From Clostridia bacterium (GTDB lineage Bacteria; Bacillota; Clostridia; Oscillospirales; Acutalibacteraceae), in assembly GCA_900770255.1 (NCBI GenBank), contig CAAGJN010000017.1, positions 1 to 48,534 on the forward strand: a DNA stretch of 48,534 nucleotides. The letters are read 5' to 3'. The position numbers and the translations under genes are program-made. The notes beneath the pieces were generated by a model. That model ran no database searches. It saw only the letters and a program-made list of their open reading frames with translations, and was not told where the DNA came from. Of the stretch, positions 24,720 through 32,981 are shown piece by piece (the stretch's first letter is position 1; each line of letters begins with the position of its first letter).

Positions 24720-25565
24720 GTGGACACAGTTGTCAGCAAACAGTTAAAGATCAAAGCTTGTAAGGTAAGAATGGGAGTTATTGAGGGAGTTTATAATGCA
24801 AAATCCGGCCATCCGGGCGGCTCGCTCTCAATAGCTGATATTCTCACTTACCTCTACTTCCATCGGCTTAACATCGACCCCAAGAACCCCCAGTGGGAGG
24901 ACAGAGACAGGCTCGTTCTTTCAAAGGGTCATGCGGCGCCGGCCTATTATTCGGTTCTCGCTCACAGGGGATATTTCCCCGTTGAGGAGCTCAAAACGCT
25001 GCGAAAGAGCGATTCCAGGCTTCAGGGACATCCGAATATGAAAATGGTTCCCGGCGTCGATGCGAGTACAGGCTCTCTCGGCCAGGGCATTTCCATGGCT
25101 GTAGGTATGGCGCTGGGCGCAAAGCTCTCCGGCAAGAGCTTCAGAGTTTACGCTATCCTCGGCGACGGCGAGATCCAGGAGGGCCAGGTCTGGGAGGCTG
25201 CCATGTACGCCTGTGCAAAGGGACTTGACAATCTTGTTGCTGTTGTCGATAACAACAATCTCCAGATAGACGGCACCGTGGCAGAGGTCAACTCGCCCTA
25301 TCCGATCGCTGAGAAGTTCAAAGCCTTTGGTTGGAATGTTCTTGAGATATATGCAGACAGCTTTGACGAGATAGACGCCGCTTTCAATGCCGCTATTGAG
25401 TTCAAGGGCAAGCCTACCGCTATCATCGCCAAGAGTGTCAAGGGCAAAGGCGTTTCCTTCATGGAAAATCAGTGCTCATGGCACGGCAAGGCTCCCAATG
25501 AGGAGCAGTACAGAGAGGCAATGGATGAGCTCAATGCGACGCTCACAAGTCTCGAGTCCAATTAA
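24720..25565 (+). CDS. tktA: Transketolase, N-terminal (thiamine-diphosphate-binding) subunit
   Basis: Half-size transketolase of 281 residues carrying the pyrophosphate-binding domain. S-G-H-P-G-G-S-L-S, K-G-H-A-A-P-A-Y-Y, S-L-G-Q-G and the ThDP motif G-D-G-E-I-Q-E-G to N-N-N-L-Q are present. A consensus GGAGGTGA (24707-24714) fixes the start at GTG 24720 rather than at the ATG 36 bases earlier. The complementary half follows after 24 bases. Split transketolases are common in Clostridia and Archaea; with rpiB the enzyme serves the non-oxidative pentose phosphate pathway. Confidence 0.94.
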   Translation: MDTVVSKQLKIKACKVRMGVIEGVYNAKSGHPGGSLSIADILTYLYFHRLNIDPKNPQWEDRDRLVLSKGHAAPAYYSVLAHRGYFPVEELKTLRKSDSRLQGHPNMKMVPGVDASTGSLGQGISMAVGMALGAKLSGKSFRVYAILGDGEIQEGQVWEAAMYACAKGLDNLVAVVDNNNLQIDGTVAEVNSPYPIAEKFKAFGWNVLEIYADSFDEIDAAFNAAIEFKGKPTAIIAKSVKGKGVSFMENQCSWHGKAPNEEQYREAMDELNATLTSLESN

Positions 25566-25589
25566 TTTGATTGAAAGGAATGTCGTGCT

Positions 25590-26543
25590 ATGGCAGATAT
25601 AATAAAATCAGCAACTCGTGACGCATACGGCAAAGCGCTTGTAGAGCTCGGAGCCGTAAACGATAAAATAGTCGTCCTCGATGCAGATCTTGCAGAGGCT
25701 ACCAAGACGGTGATGTTCAAAAAGGCATATCCCGACAGATTCTTTGACTCCGGCATAGCAGAGTCAAACATGATCGGCGTTGCAGGAGGACTCTCTACAA
25801 CGGGCTACACCGTGTTTGCAAGCTCATTTGCAATGTTTGCGGCAGGCCGCGCCTTTGAGCAGATCAGAAATACTATCGGCTACCCTCATCTGAATGTTAA
25901 GATCGGAGCTACTCATGCCGGAATTTCCGTCGGCGAGGACGGCGCGAGCCATCAGTGCTGCGAGGATATAGCGCTTATGCGCACGATTCCCGGCATGGTT
26001 ATTATCAATCCCGCTGATGATGTCGAGGCGAGAGCAGCCGTTTTCGCCGCAGCAGAGTATGAGGGCCCCGTATATCTTCGCTTCGGCCGTCTGGCTGTTC
26101 CGAGATTCAATGATCCCGATACTTACAGCTTTGAAATAGGCAAGTCCATCAAGCTTGCAGAGGGCACGGACGTCACTATTATCGCTACCGGCCTTATGGT
26201 CAATGAGGCTCTTATTGCCAGGGATGTGCTCGAAAGGGAGGGTATCTCGGCCCGTGTGATCAATATGCACACTATAAAGCCCATCGACAGACAGGCGATC
26301 ATTGACGCAGCAAGAGACACAGGCGCTATAGTTACCGCTGAGGAGCACTCCATTATCGGCGGGCTTGGCGGCGCTGTCAGCGAAGTTGTCTGCGAGACAG
26401 TTCCTGTCCCCGTTGTCAGGGTCGGTGTAGAGGATGTTTTCGGTCACTCCGGACCGGCGGTTGAGATGCTTCATATTTTCGGTCTCGATGCCGAAAATAT
26501 CGTTAAAAAGACCAAGCAGGCGCTTGAGTTGAAGAACGCCTGA
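25590..26543 (+). CDS. tktB: Transketolase, C-terminal subunit
   Basis: Second half of the split transketolase, 317 residues, with the pyrimidine-binding and C-terminal domains. D-A-D-L-A-E-A-T, D-S-G-I-A-E-S-N-M-I-G (Glu contacting the thiamine N1') and F-A-S-S-F-A-M-F are present, and H-T-I-K-P-I-D and E-E-H-S-I-I-G-G-L-G lie in the last domain. AAAGGAA lies ten bases before the ATG. It is functional only with the preceding gene product. Confidence 0.94.
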   Translation: MADIIKSATRDAYGKALVELGAVNDKIVVLDADLAEATKTVMFKKAYPDRFFDSGIAESNMIGVAGGLSTTGYTVFASSFAMFAAGRAFEQIRNTIGYPHLNVKIGATHAGISVGEDGASHQCCEDIALMRTIPGMVIINPADDVEARAAVFAAAEYEGPVYLRFGRLAVPRFNDPDTYSFEIGKSIKLAEGTDVTIIATGLMVNEALIARDVLEREGISARVINMHTIKPIDRQAIIDAARDTGAIVTAEEHSIIGGLGGAVSEVVCETVPVPVVRVGVEDVFGHSGPAVEMLHIFGLDAENIVKKTKQALELKNA

Positions 26544-26567
26544 TTATCGATACCGAAAGGTTTTAAT

Positions 26568-28376
26568 ATGGCCAAAGGTAAGTTTAAAAAGAGTACAGTC
26601 GCAGTTGCTGCCGTGATCATTACTGTGTTCGTGGCGGCGGCTGTGGCTGCTTTGGTTTTTTTTATCAAAAGCAGACATGAAGCGCCGACGGCGGACAGCC
26701 AAGCTGTTGTCTATACAACAAACGAGGGTACTTTTTTATCTGCCGGCGGCAAGAAGCACAAGCTGGTAATCTCTGACGATTCATCGGTTATGCTCACTTC
26801 CGACAACGAGTATCTTATCTATACCACTCCGTCGGCTAAGATCAGTCAGAAGTATGATCTGTATACTTTTAAGTTCTCCGAGTCTTCAAGCTCTAAAAAA
26901 GGCGCGTCGCTGCTTGATTACGGCGTTGAAAAGACTTTCGACTATAATGACGGTATACTTTATTATTCAAAACAGAATGAAACCAATCTGTCGATAATCA
27001 CTACGGCTTATGACATGAAAAAAGGCAAAAAGACAGATGTTGATTTCGCCGTCAAAGAGCTGTATATCCCGAGCTCCAGCGACGTAATATATTATCTAAA
27101 AAGCTTGGCCGATTCGCAGTCGCTCTATTCTTTTTCTCTCTCCGAGGGAAGCCGCGAGATCGTAAAATCGGTTTTGAACGTCCATTTTTATGACAACGGG
27201 ACGGGCAGCGAGCTCATATATGAAACGGGCTCCTACAATGAAGGAGAGTCTGAGCTTTTCAGCATCACTCCCGGTCAGAATCCGGTGCAGATAGCTACGA
27301 TGGTGAGCTCGGTTATGTACGACGACTATGAGGTAGGCGGAAACCTGTATTATCTCGTAAAGCGCGAAAGTCCGACTTCATGGCGCGATATAATCAACGA
27401 CGATATGGCGCAAAGCGACGAGCTGATAAAGGAGCCTAACAAAAACGACTATACCTTCATCTTTGGATTCAGTATTTCATATCAGCTTGATTCAGAGAAG
27501 TACCGACGTAAAACTTCACGCGATAAGATAAGGCAGGCGCTTGATGAACAGATGACCGAGGAGAATTTCGGTCAGGGCTATAATCTTTATGTCAGAACCT
27601 CAGAAGGATCAACACGGCTTGCGGAAAATGTAGCGTCAAATGATGTTTTTTCAGTATCAAAGTCGGGCACTCCGGCAGCGGTATTCCGCTGCACGGAGCC
27701 TATTGACAGCACGATAAAGATGTCGGATCTCGACGCGCAGCTTGACTCGTCAAGCGCCGAAACCGTTGCACAGAGCGCAGTTGAGGCAGTAAAAGCCAGC
27801 CTCAGAAAGTCCGGATATCTTTTTGCTGATACTCAGACTACTGAGACGGTCAAGCTCAATGCCTATGACGATAAAATGGCTGAATTTATCCTCGCCGACG
27901 GTAAGCTGTTCGTCAAAGTCAATGATAATAACGATACGTTTTCACTTTACCGACACACGGCAATGGCCAATACCGTGTCTGCTGCCGAAATGCTTGACAG
28001 CAGTGTTACGGCCTGCAAGCTGATAAACGGCGAGCTTTGGTATCAGCGCAGCACATCAGGCTCCTCGCTTTGCGAGCTGTACAGGTATTCCGGAGCAAAG
28101 GAGAAGATCGACTCTGATATTTCATCCTTTACCGAGACGGATGACGGAAATGTGATAATTGCAAAGAATTTTGTCTCCGACAGCGATGAGACGGCTGATC
28201 TCTATATTTTCACGGCAGATAAGCTGTATTCGGTTGCTCAAAAGGTTTCGGTAAATACCTTGAAATTTTCCGGAAACGGAGCAGCTTTTTTAAGAAACGG
28301 CGATGAGCTTTGCATATATTCAAAAAATAAGCTTGCCATAATCGACAGCGGAGTTTATAATATTATAGCCTACTAA
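26568..28376 (+). CDS. Membrane-anchored extracellular protein of unknown function
   Basis: Unrecognised protein of 602 residues. A short basic N terminus is followed by one strong membrane helix (V-A-V-A-A-V-I-I-T-V-F-V-A-A-A-V-A-A-L-V) near residue 10, with the rest predicted outside. The outer part is rich in Ser, Asp and Tyr, with many short strand-like repeats of the form Y-[TY]-x-[KN]-x-E and L-x-L-Y-x-[FY]-S, which suggests a beta-propeller-like fold (DUF5050-like at best). No catalytic motif is visible and there are only a few cysteines. It is 19 bases upstream of the DivIVA-like gene, so a role near the envelope or division site is possible but unproven. Confidence 0.6.
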   Translation: MAKGKFKKSTVAVAAVIITVFVAAAVAALVFFIKSRHEAPTADSQAVVYTTNEGTFLSAGGKKHKLVISDDSSVMLTSDNEYLIYTTPSAKISQKYDLYTFKFSESSSSKKGASLLDYGVEKTFDYNDGILYYSKQNETNLSIITTAYDMKKGKKTDVDFAVKELYIPSSSDVIYYLKSLADSQSLYSFSLSEGSREIVKSVLNVHFYDNGTGSELIYETGSYNEGESELFSITPGQNPVQIATMVSSVMYDDYEVGGNLYYLVKRESPTSWRDIINDDMAQSDELIKEPNKNDYTFIFGFSISYQLDSEKYRRKTSRDKIRQALDEQMTEENFGQGYNLYVRTSEGSTRLAENVASNDVFSVSKSGTPAAVFRCTEPIDSTIKMSDLDAQLDSSSAETVAQSAVEAVKASLRKSGYLFADTQTTETVKLNAYDDKMAEFILADGKLFVKVNDNNDTFSLYRHTAMANTVSAAEMLDSSVTACKLINGELWYQRSTSGSSLCELYRYSGAKEKIDSDISSFTETDDGNVIIAKNFVSDSDETADLYIFTADKLYSVAQKVSVNTLKFSGNGAAFLRNGDELCIYSKNKLAIIDSGVYNIIAY

Positions 28377-28395
28377 ACGAAACGGGGGATGAAAC

Positions 28396-29283
28396 ATGCC
28401 AAAAGATGTGCTTTTTAAGACCATGACTTTCGGCGGCTTCAATAAAGAGGACGTCCTCGAATATATCCGCGCTCAGCAGGCGCAGCTAACCGATACACAG
28501 AAGAAGCTTCGCGAGAGCGAGGAGGCTCAGGCGAATGCGTCAAAAAAGCTTGATGAGCTTCAGGTGCTTCTTGCGGAGCAGCAGAACCGTGCGGATGAGT
28601 ATTTTGCATTGAGTGAAGAGTATGCCAAAAAGATTTTTTCACTTGAAGACGAGGTATCTGCGCTCAATGACAAGCTCAACAGCGTTGAGGTCGGCTATGA
28701 GCGCGCTAAGGACGTCGAGGGTCAGATAGGCGCGCTTGTGCTTGATGCGCTTTTATATTCCGATAAGATTATCCGCAGCGCCAAGGCCTCTGCAAAGGGG
28801 ATTTCATCCCAGACAAAGCAGACTATCGAGGATGCCGCCAGCGGCGTGGATGAGCTCGGCGACGATATTACGCAGATGTCTGACAATTTCGGAGTTGTGG
28901 TCGCGTCGCTTGTTTCAAAGATAAATTCGCTTTCGTCTAATCTCAGCTCAGTTGCCGATAAGCTGGATACACAGGAAGATGAGATAGACGAGCATCAGTT
29001 TACCTTCGGTGAAAACGGCGAGGTAAGGCTTCCTGAGCTTACCGAAGGTGATTTCGGCGAGGCGGACGGCGATATTGAAATATCAGATGAAGAAATAAGT
29101 AATCTTGTACATATTCTAAACGGTACCAACGGAAACTTTGAGTTTAAGCTGCCGGATAATATGTCAGAAAAAAAAGAGCCGGAAGAGAAAACAGAGGAAG
29201 CTCCCGAGACGAATGAATCTCAGAGCTCTGATGACAGCGAGAAAATATCCGAGCTTACAAGGAAATTCCTCGGAGACGAATGA
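28396..29283 (+). CDS. Second DivIVA-like coiled-coil protein
   Basis: Protein of 295 residues whose start, T-F-G-G-F-N-K-E-D-V-L-E-Y-I, resembles the DivIVA N-terminal membrane-binding hook. Coiled coil runs from about residue 20 to 105 and again around 150-195; the last 60 residues are acidic and end in S-E-L-T-R-K-F-L-G-D-E. It is distinct in sequence from the DivIVA at 21175-22398. Its stop codon overlaps the next start (ATGA), coupling it to the fumarase beta gene. A polar scaffold role is inferred from the N-terminal motif only. Confidence 0.65.
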   Translation: MPKDVLFKTMTFGGFNKEDVLEYIRAQQAQLTDTQKKLRESEEAQANASKKLDELQVLLAEQQNRADEYFALSEEYAKKIFSLEDEVSALNDKLNSVEVGYERAKDVEGQIGALVLDALLYSDKIIRSAKASAKGISSQTKQTIEDAASGVDELGDDITQMSDNFGVVVASLVSKINSLSSNLSSVADKLDTQEDEIDEHQFTFGENGEVRLPELTEGDFGEADGDIEISDEEISNLVHILNGTNGNFEFKLPDNMSEKKEPEEKTEEAPETNESQSSDDSEKISELTRKFLGDE

Positions 29284-29816
29284 GTATGCCTGAATATATC
29301 ATTGACACAAGCGAGCTTCGCGAATATTGCGGCAAGCTTTGCGCCGGGGACCGGGTATTGCTTTCCGGTATTGTCTATACCTCGCGCGACGCCGCGCACA
29401 AGCGTCTCTGCGCTATGCTGGACAACGGCGAAAAACTGCCCTTTGAGCTTAAAGACGCCGCCATATATTACGCAGGCCCGACTCCTACGAAGCCGGGCTC
29501 GGTTATCGGAAGCTGCGGCCCAACTACTTCAAGCCGCATGGATGTCTATGCGCCTAAGCTGCTCGACGCCGGGCTGTGCTGTATGATTGGCAAGGGAGAC
29601 AGAAACGGCGATGTGGTTGATGCGATAAAGCGCAACAATGCTGTTTACCTCTGTGCGATAGGCGGCGCCGGAGCGCTCGCGTCAAAATGCATAACTTCCT
29701 GTGAGGAGATAGCTTTTTTCGATCTCGGATGCGAGAGCGTTAAACGTCTCAGATTTGATCATTTCCCTCTGACGGTTGGCATTGATTCTCACGGAGGGTC
29801 AATGTTTAAAAAATAA
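29280..29816 (+). CDS. fumB: Class I fumarate hydratase (Fe-S hydro-lyase), beta subunit
   Basis: Protein of 178 residues matching the C-terminal domain or beta subunit of iron-sulfur fumarases and L-tartrate dehydratases. Signatures are G-D-R-V-L-L-S-G, R-D-A-A-H-K-R, Y-Y-A-G-P-T and G-S-C-G-P-T-T-S-S-R-M-D, plus M-I-G-K-G-D. The cluster-binding alpha subunit, normally directly upstream, is not in this window; the upstream neighbour is the coiled-coil protein, overlapped by four bases. Either the alpha gene is elsewhere or the subunit has another partner. The symbol is by family only; the second in-frame ATG (29286) is an alternative start. Confidence 0.85.
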   Translation: MSMPEYIIDTSELREYCGKLCAGDRVLLSGIVYTSRDAAHKRLCAMLDNGEKLPFELKDAAIYYAGPTPTKPGSVIGSCGPTTSSRMDVYAPKLLDAGLCCMIGKGDRNGDVVDAIKRNNAVYLCAIGGAGALASKCITSCEEIAFFDLGCESVKRLRFDHFPLTVGIDSHGGSMFKK

Positions 29817-29830
29817 ATTCAAAAAATCTA

Positions 29831-29859
29831 TTGACAAAACATATTTACAGTTATATACT
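29831..29859 (+). promoter_or_regulatory. Consensus sigma-A promoter of the T-box operon
   Basis: TTGACA (29831-29836), exactly 17 bases, TATACT (29854-29859). Transcription should start near 29866, leaving an untranslated leader of about 290 bases before the XRE-cupin gene. This is the best -35/-10 match in the window. Confidence 0.85.
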
Positions 29860-29865
29860 TTACAA

Positions 29866-30130
29866 AACTGAATTTTGCCCATAAAGGCGATGACGGAGAA
29901 AGATTCCGGCGGATGTACTTCAGAGAGTCCGTGGATGGTGAAAACGGATGTACGAGCCGAGCAATCAAATCACTCCCGAGCAGAGACCCGAAAGAGAACA
30001 AGTAGGCGTCTTCGTATGACTGCGTTAAAGTCAAGGGCTTATTTGAGCCTGAGGGTGCTTTTGCACTGAATTTGGGTGGTACCGCGGTTAAATCTCGCCC
30101 CAGACGTTTAGTTTGGGGCGTTTTTTATAT
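29866..30130 (+). promoter_or_regulatory. T-box riboswitch leader, apparent isoleucine (AUC) specifier
   Basis: tRNA-sensing leader. Stem I has the kink-turn GATGA (29889-29893) facing GAG (29978-29980) and the helix GGAG/CTCC. Above that come CGGC/GCCG, GTAC/GTAC and TCCGT/ACGGA arms, and the distal AGAG and GGTGAAA loops. On the 3' side of the specifier loop, the triplet directly before a purine and the closing helix is ATC (29969-29971). The T-box TTTGGGTGGTACCGCGG is at 30071-30087; its bulge UGGU fits tRNAs with discriminator A, as tRNA-Ile has. A terminator follows. Uncharged tRNA-Ile should therefore switch the downstream genes on. Confidence 0.9.
30096..30126 (+). terminator. T-box intrinsic terminator
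   Basis: CGCCCCAGAC (30096-30105) pairs with GTTTGGGGCG (30111-30120), ten pairs with one G-U and loop GTTTA, then six T. It is mutually exclusive with the antiterminator formed around 30071-30087. Confidence 0.9.
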
Positions 30131-30156
30131 CAAAATTTGACAAAGGGGAGTTTATT

Positions 30157-30735
30157 ATGGAAATTATTATCACTGAAATTGCACAGCGAATACGAGACCT
30201 ACGCGATATTATGGGCTACAGTGTAGAGGAGATGGCGCAGGCTGTTGACTGCACGCCGGAAGAATATATCGCCGCCGAAAACGGTGAGGTAGACTTCTCT
30301 TTCACCTTCATTTACAAATGTGCGGAAAAATTCAATGTCGATATGATTGAGCTGCTCACGGGAGATAACCCGCGGCTTTCGTTCTATTCTATCGTCCGCA
30401 AAGGCGAGGGACTTCCGATGAAGCGCCGCTCCGGCTTCAACTATTCCCACCTCGGTTACCGTTTTAAGGACAAATACTGCGAACCTTTCCTTGTAACGGC
30501 TCCGTATTCCGAGGAGGAACAGAATAAACCGATCACTCTTTCGACACATGAGGGACAGGAATTTGATTATATTATCAGCGGCAGTCTCAAGGTTGTTTTT
30601 GAGGATCATGTCGAGATTCTCAACGCAGGTGATGCCGTTCTCTACAATTCCGGCCACGGTCACGGCATGATAGCTACCGGCGGCGAGGACTGTGTTTTTC
30701 TTGCGGTAATCCTCAAAAAGACTGAGAAAAAATAA
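30157..30735 (+). CDS. XRE-family regulator with C-terminal cupin sensor domain
   Basis: DNA-binding regulator of 192 residues. The helix-turn-helix covers about residues 7-65 (I-R-D-L-R-D-I-M-G-Y-S-V-E-E-M-A). The cupin_2 barrel covers about 105-185, with T-H-E-G-Q-E-F-D-Y-I-I-S-G and N-S-G-H-G-H-G-M. The cupin would bind a small ligand or metal; which one is unknown. It is the first gene behind the T-box and is followed after 30 bases by an acyl-CoA synthetase; this regulator-ligase pairing is familiar in Clostridia. AAAGGGGAG precedes the ATG. It likely modulates the same operon, a second control layer beyond tRNA charging (inferred). Confidence 0.88.
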   Translation: MEIIITEIAQRIRDLRDIMGYSVEEMAQAVDCTPEEYIAAENGEVDFSFTFIYKCAEKFNVDMIELLTGDNPRLSFYSIVRKGEGLPMKRRSGFNYSHLGYRFKDKYCEPFLVTAPYSEEEQNKPITLSTHEGQEFDYIISGSLKVVFEDHVEILNAGDAVLYNSGHGHGMIATGGEDCVFLAVILKKTEKK

Positions 30736-30765
30736 ATTTGATTTCAACGAAGGGACTTTTAATAT

Positions 30766-32421
30766 ATGCTTGATTTGAATAAAAACTTTGTGGATGAGGT
30801 GTATGACGAGAACGGCCTCGTGGTCAGCTACAACCTCAAATGTCCGGATAATTTTAACTTCGCCTACGATGTTGTAGATGAGATTGCAGCCGCAGAGCCC
30901 GACAGGCGAGCGCTGCTCTGGTGCAATCCCGCGGGTGAGGAGAAGATATTTACATACGGCGATCTCAAATATTACAGCGATAAAACCGCCAATATGCTGC
31001 GCTCAAAGGGCATCGGCAAGGGCGATATGGTTATGGTCATTCTCAAGCGCCACTATCAGTTCTGGTTTACCATTCTCGCGCTGCACAAGCTCGGCGCAGT
31101 GATCATCCCCGCGACGTTTATGCTCCAAAAGCATGACATAGTCTACAGAGCCAACGCCGCAACGATCAAGGCTGTTATTTGCACCGGCGACGGCGATATA
31201 GCCGAAAATGTTGATGAAGCTCTGCCGGAGTGCCCGTCGATCGAAACGAGGATAATGGTCAACGGCAAGCGCGACGGTTGGGACGATTTTATGACCGAAA
31301 TGGAGAATGCCGACTCACATCTCGAAAGAGTTGATACCAGAGCCGATGAGCCGATGATCGTCTATTTTTCATCAGGTACGACCGGCAACCCCAAAATGGC
31401 GATGCACGCGCACACCTACGCGCTTGCACATCTTACAACCGCTAAGTATTGGCACGACGTCACCGCAGACAGCGTCCATCTGACTATAGCGGATACCGGC
31501 TGGGGTAAGGCGGTATGGGGCAAGCTCTACGGCGAAATGTTCATGGAGAGCTGTGTTTTCGTCTATGACTACGACAAGTTCCATGCAAGCGAGATCCTTT
31601 CTATCCTTGAAAAATATAAGATCACAAGTCTCTGCTGCCCGCCCACAATGTTCAGATTTATGCTCCAGGAGGATGTGGCCTCCTATGATCTGAGCGCTCT
31701 CAAATACTGCACAATCGCAGGCGAGGCGCTCAACCCCGATGTGTTCAACAAATGGTATGAAGCGACCGGCATCAAGCTCATGGAGGGCTTCGGCCAGACT
31801 GAGACAACACTGCTTATCGCAAACCGCGTCGGTATGGAGCCGAAGCCCGGTTCTATGGGCAAGCCGATGCCGCACTATAATGTCGATATTGTAGATGAGG
31901 ACGGCAAGTCTGTGCCGCCCGGAGTCACCGGCGAGATTGTCGTACATACCGAGCCGGAGGTTCCTTACGGTTTGTTTAAGGGCTATTACCGCGACGAGAA
32001 AAAGACCGCAGAGGCGTGGCACGATGGGCTCTATCATACCGGCGACACCGCATGGATGGATGAGGACGGTTATTATTGGTACGTCGGCAGAACCGACGAC
32101 GTTATCAAGTCCTCCGGTTACAGGATAGGACCATTTGAGATCGAGAGCGTGCTTACAGAGCATCCGGCCGTTCTTGAATGCGCCGTTACTGGTCTGCCGG
32201 ATCCGATCAGAGGCAACGTCGTAAAGGCGACGATCGTTCTGAAGCCCGGCTTCGAGGCCTCCGATGAGCTGAAGAAAGAGCTACAAACTTACGTCAAGAC
32301 CGAGACTGCGCCTTATAAATATCCCAGAGTAATTGAGTTTGTTGATTCTCTGCCCAAGACTGTAAACGGCAAGATCAGGCGCACAGAGATCAGGGCTAAT
32401 GATCTGAAAAAATTAACGTGA
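30766..32421 (+). CDS. AMP-forming acyl-CoA synthetase (MACS/acetyl-CoA-synthetase-like)
   Basis: Adenylate-forming ligase of 551 residues making an acyl-CoA from a carboxylic acid, ATP and CoA. The phosphate loop is Y-F-S-S-G-T-T-G-N-P-K; G-F-G-Q-T-E-T-T (A5), Y-H-T-G-D-T-A-W (A7), G-R-T-D-D-V-I-K-S-S-G-Y-R-I-G (A8) and the catalytic lysine in V-N-G-K-I-R-R-T-E-I-R (A10) are intact. The overall pattern fits medium-chain acyl-CoA synthetases, a group that includes archaeal 2-methylbutyryl-CoA-preferring enzymes. Control by an apparent isoleucine T-box suggests a branched short-chain acid such as 2-methylbutyrate as substrate; that is inference. The 3' end overlaps the convergent sodC-like gene by nine bases. 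Confidence 0.9.
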   Translation: MLDLNKNFVDEVYDENGLVVSYNLKCPDNFNFAYDVVDEIAAAEPDRRALLWCNPAGEEKIFTYGDLKYYSDKTANMLRSKGIGKGDMVMVILKRHYQFWFTILALHKLGAVIIPATFMLQKHDIVYRANAATIKAVICTGDGDIAENVDEALPECPSIETRIMVNGKRDGWDDFMTEMENADSHLERVDTRADEPMIVYFSSGTTGNPKMAMHAHTYALAHLTTAKYWHDVTADSVHLTIADTGWGKAVWGKLYGEMFMESCVFVYDYDKFHASEILSILEKYKITSLCCPPTMFRFMLQEDVASYDLSALKYCTIAGEALNPDVFNKWYEATGIKLMEGFGQTETTLLIANRVGMEPKPGSMGKPMPHYNVDIVDEDGKSVPPGVTGEIVVHTEPEVPYGLFKGYYRDEKKTAEAWHDGLYHTGDTAWMDEDGYYWYVGRTDDVIKSSGYRIGPFEIESVLTEHPAVLECAVTGLPDPIRGNVVKATIVLKPGFEASDELKKELQTYVKTETAPYKYPRVIEFVDSLPKTVNGKIRRTEIRANDLKKLT

Positions 32422-32931
32422 TCGGCTTACCTCCATTCCGTGTATAACGCCGCAGGCGATACGTGTGCCGAAAGAGCTGGTGTCAGTAAAGCTGTCGGGA
32501 GAACTGTGTATTATCACGGTTCTTCCGTTTACTTGCTGGGGAATAAATCGATCGGTATATGTTGCCATATAGGCATAGCCATTGTTTGAAAATATGCTCG
32601 GCAGATCGCCCATGTGTCCGGGGTGTTTCTGCGAGCTTTTAATATTTGTGGGATGATTTTCCGGCGATACTGTCAGCTCGACGTCGGTGCTGACAAGGTG
32701 AGGCCCGGCGCTCTTGAATTCGTTAGGTTCGCAGACGGCGCCTTCATGTATATGAACGGCAAACGGCGCTTCTCGCGTCGGCAGGCCCGTCAGCTCCATT
32801 TCAACCATAGTGCCGTCGAGCCACGGATAAAATCTGACAGTTCCCGACATGTCCGGTACTGTGCTGTTGCCTTTTACATCGGCCTGAAAATAGTAGTAGT
32901 CCGACAGAGCGTCGGAAGCTTTGTTAAACAT
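32413..32931 (-). CDS. Cu/Zn superoxide dismutase family protein without signal peptide
   Basis: Protein of 172 residues with a SodC fold. Copper-site histidines appear in V-H-I-H-E-G (60, 62), G-P-H (78) and I-I-H-S (142). Zinc-site candidates are His93 or His103, plus H-M-G-D-L-P (His106, Asp109). The disulfide pair (Cys67, Cys160) and the active-site Arg in G-T-R-I-A-C-G-V-I are kept. SodC is normally exported; here there is no signal peptide or lipobox, so it would be cytoplasmic. G-D-L-P-S-I-F-S-N-N-G-Y-A resembles other Firmicutes members whose activity is not always shown. AAAGGAGG precedes the ATG. Confidence 0.85.
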   Translation of the reverse strand: MFNKASDALSDYYYFQADVKGNSTVPDMSGTVRFYPWLDGTMVEMELTGLPTREAPFAVHIHEGAVCEPNEFKSAGPHLVSTDVELTVSPENHPTNIKSSQKHPGHMGDLPSIFSNNGYAYMATYTDRFIPQQVNGRTVIIHSSPDSFTDTSSFGTRIACGVIHGMEVSRSR

Positions 32932-32981
32932 TGCGTTTCCTCCTTTGAATTTTGCTCCGAGAAGAAGCGCTATATTATATG

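Noticed and set aside
29871..29886. The 16-base word AATTTTGCCCATAAAG also occurs at 34435-34450, suggesting a shared regulatory leader
   Set aside because: The flanking sequences differ completely and the second copy has no T-box features. One chance match of this length is not surprising in AT-rich DNA of this size.
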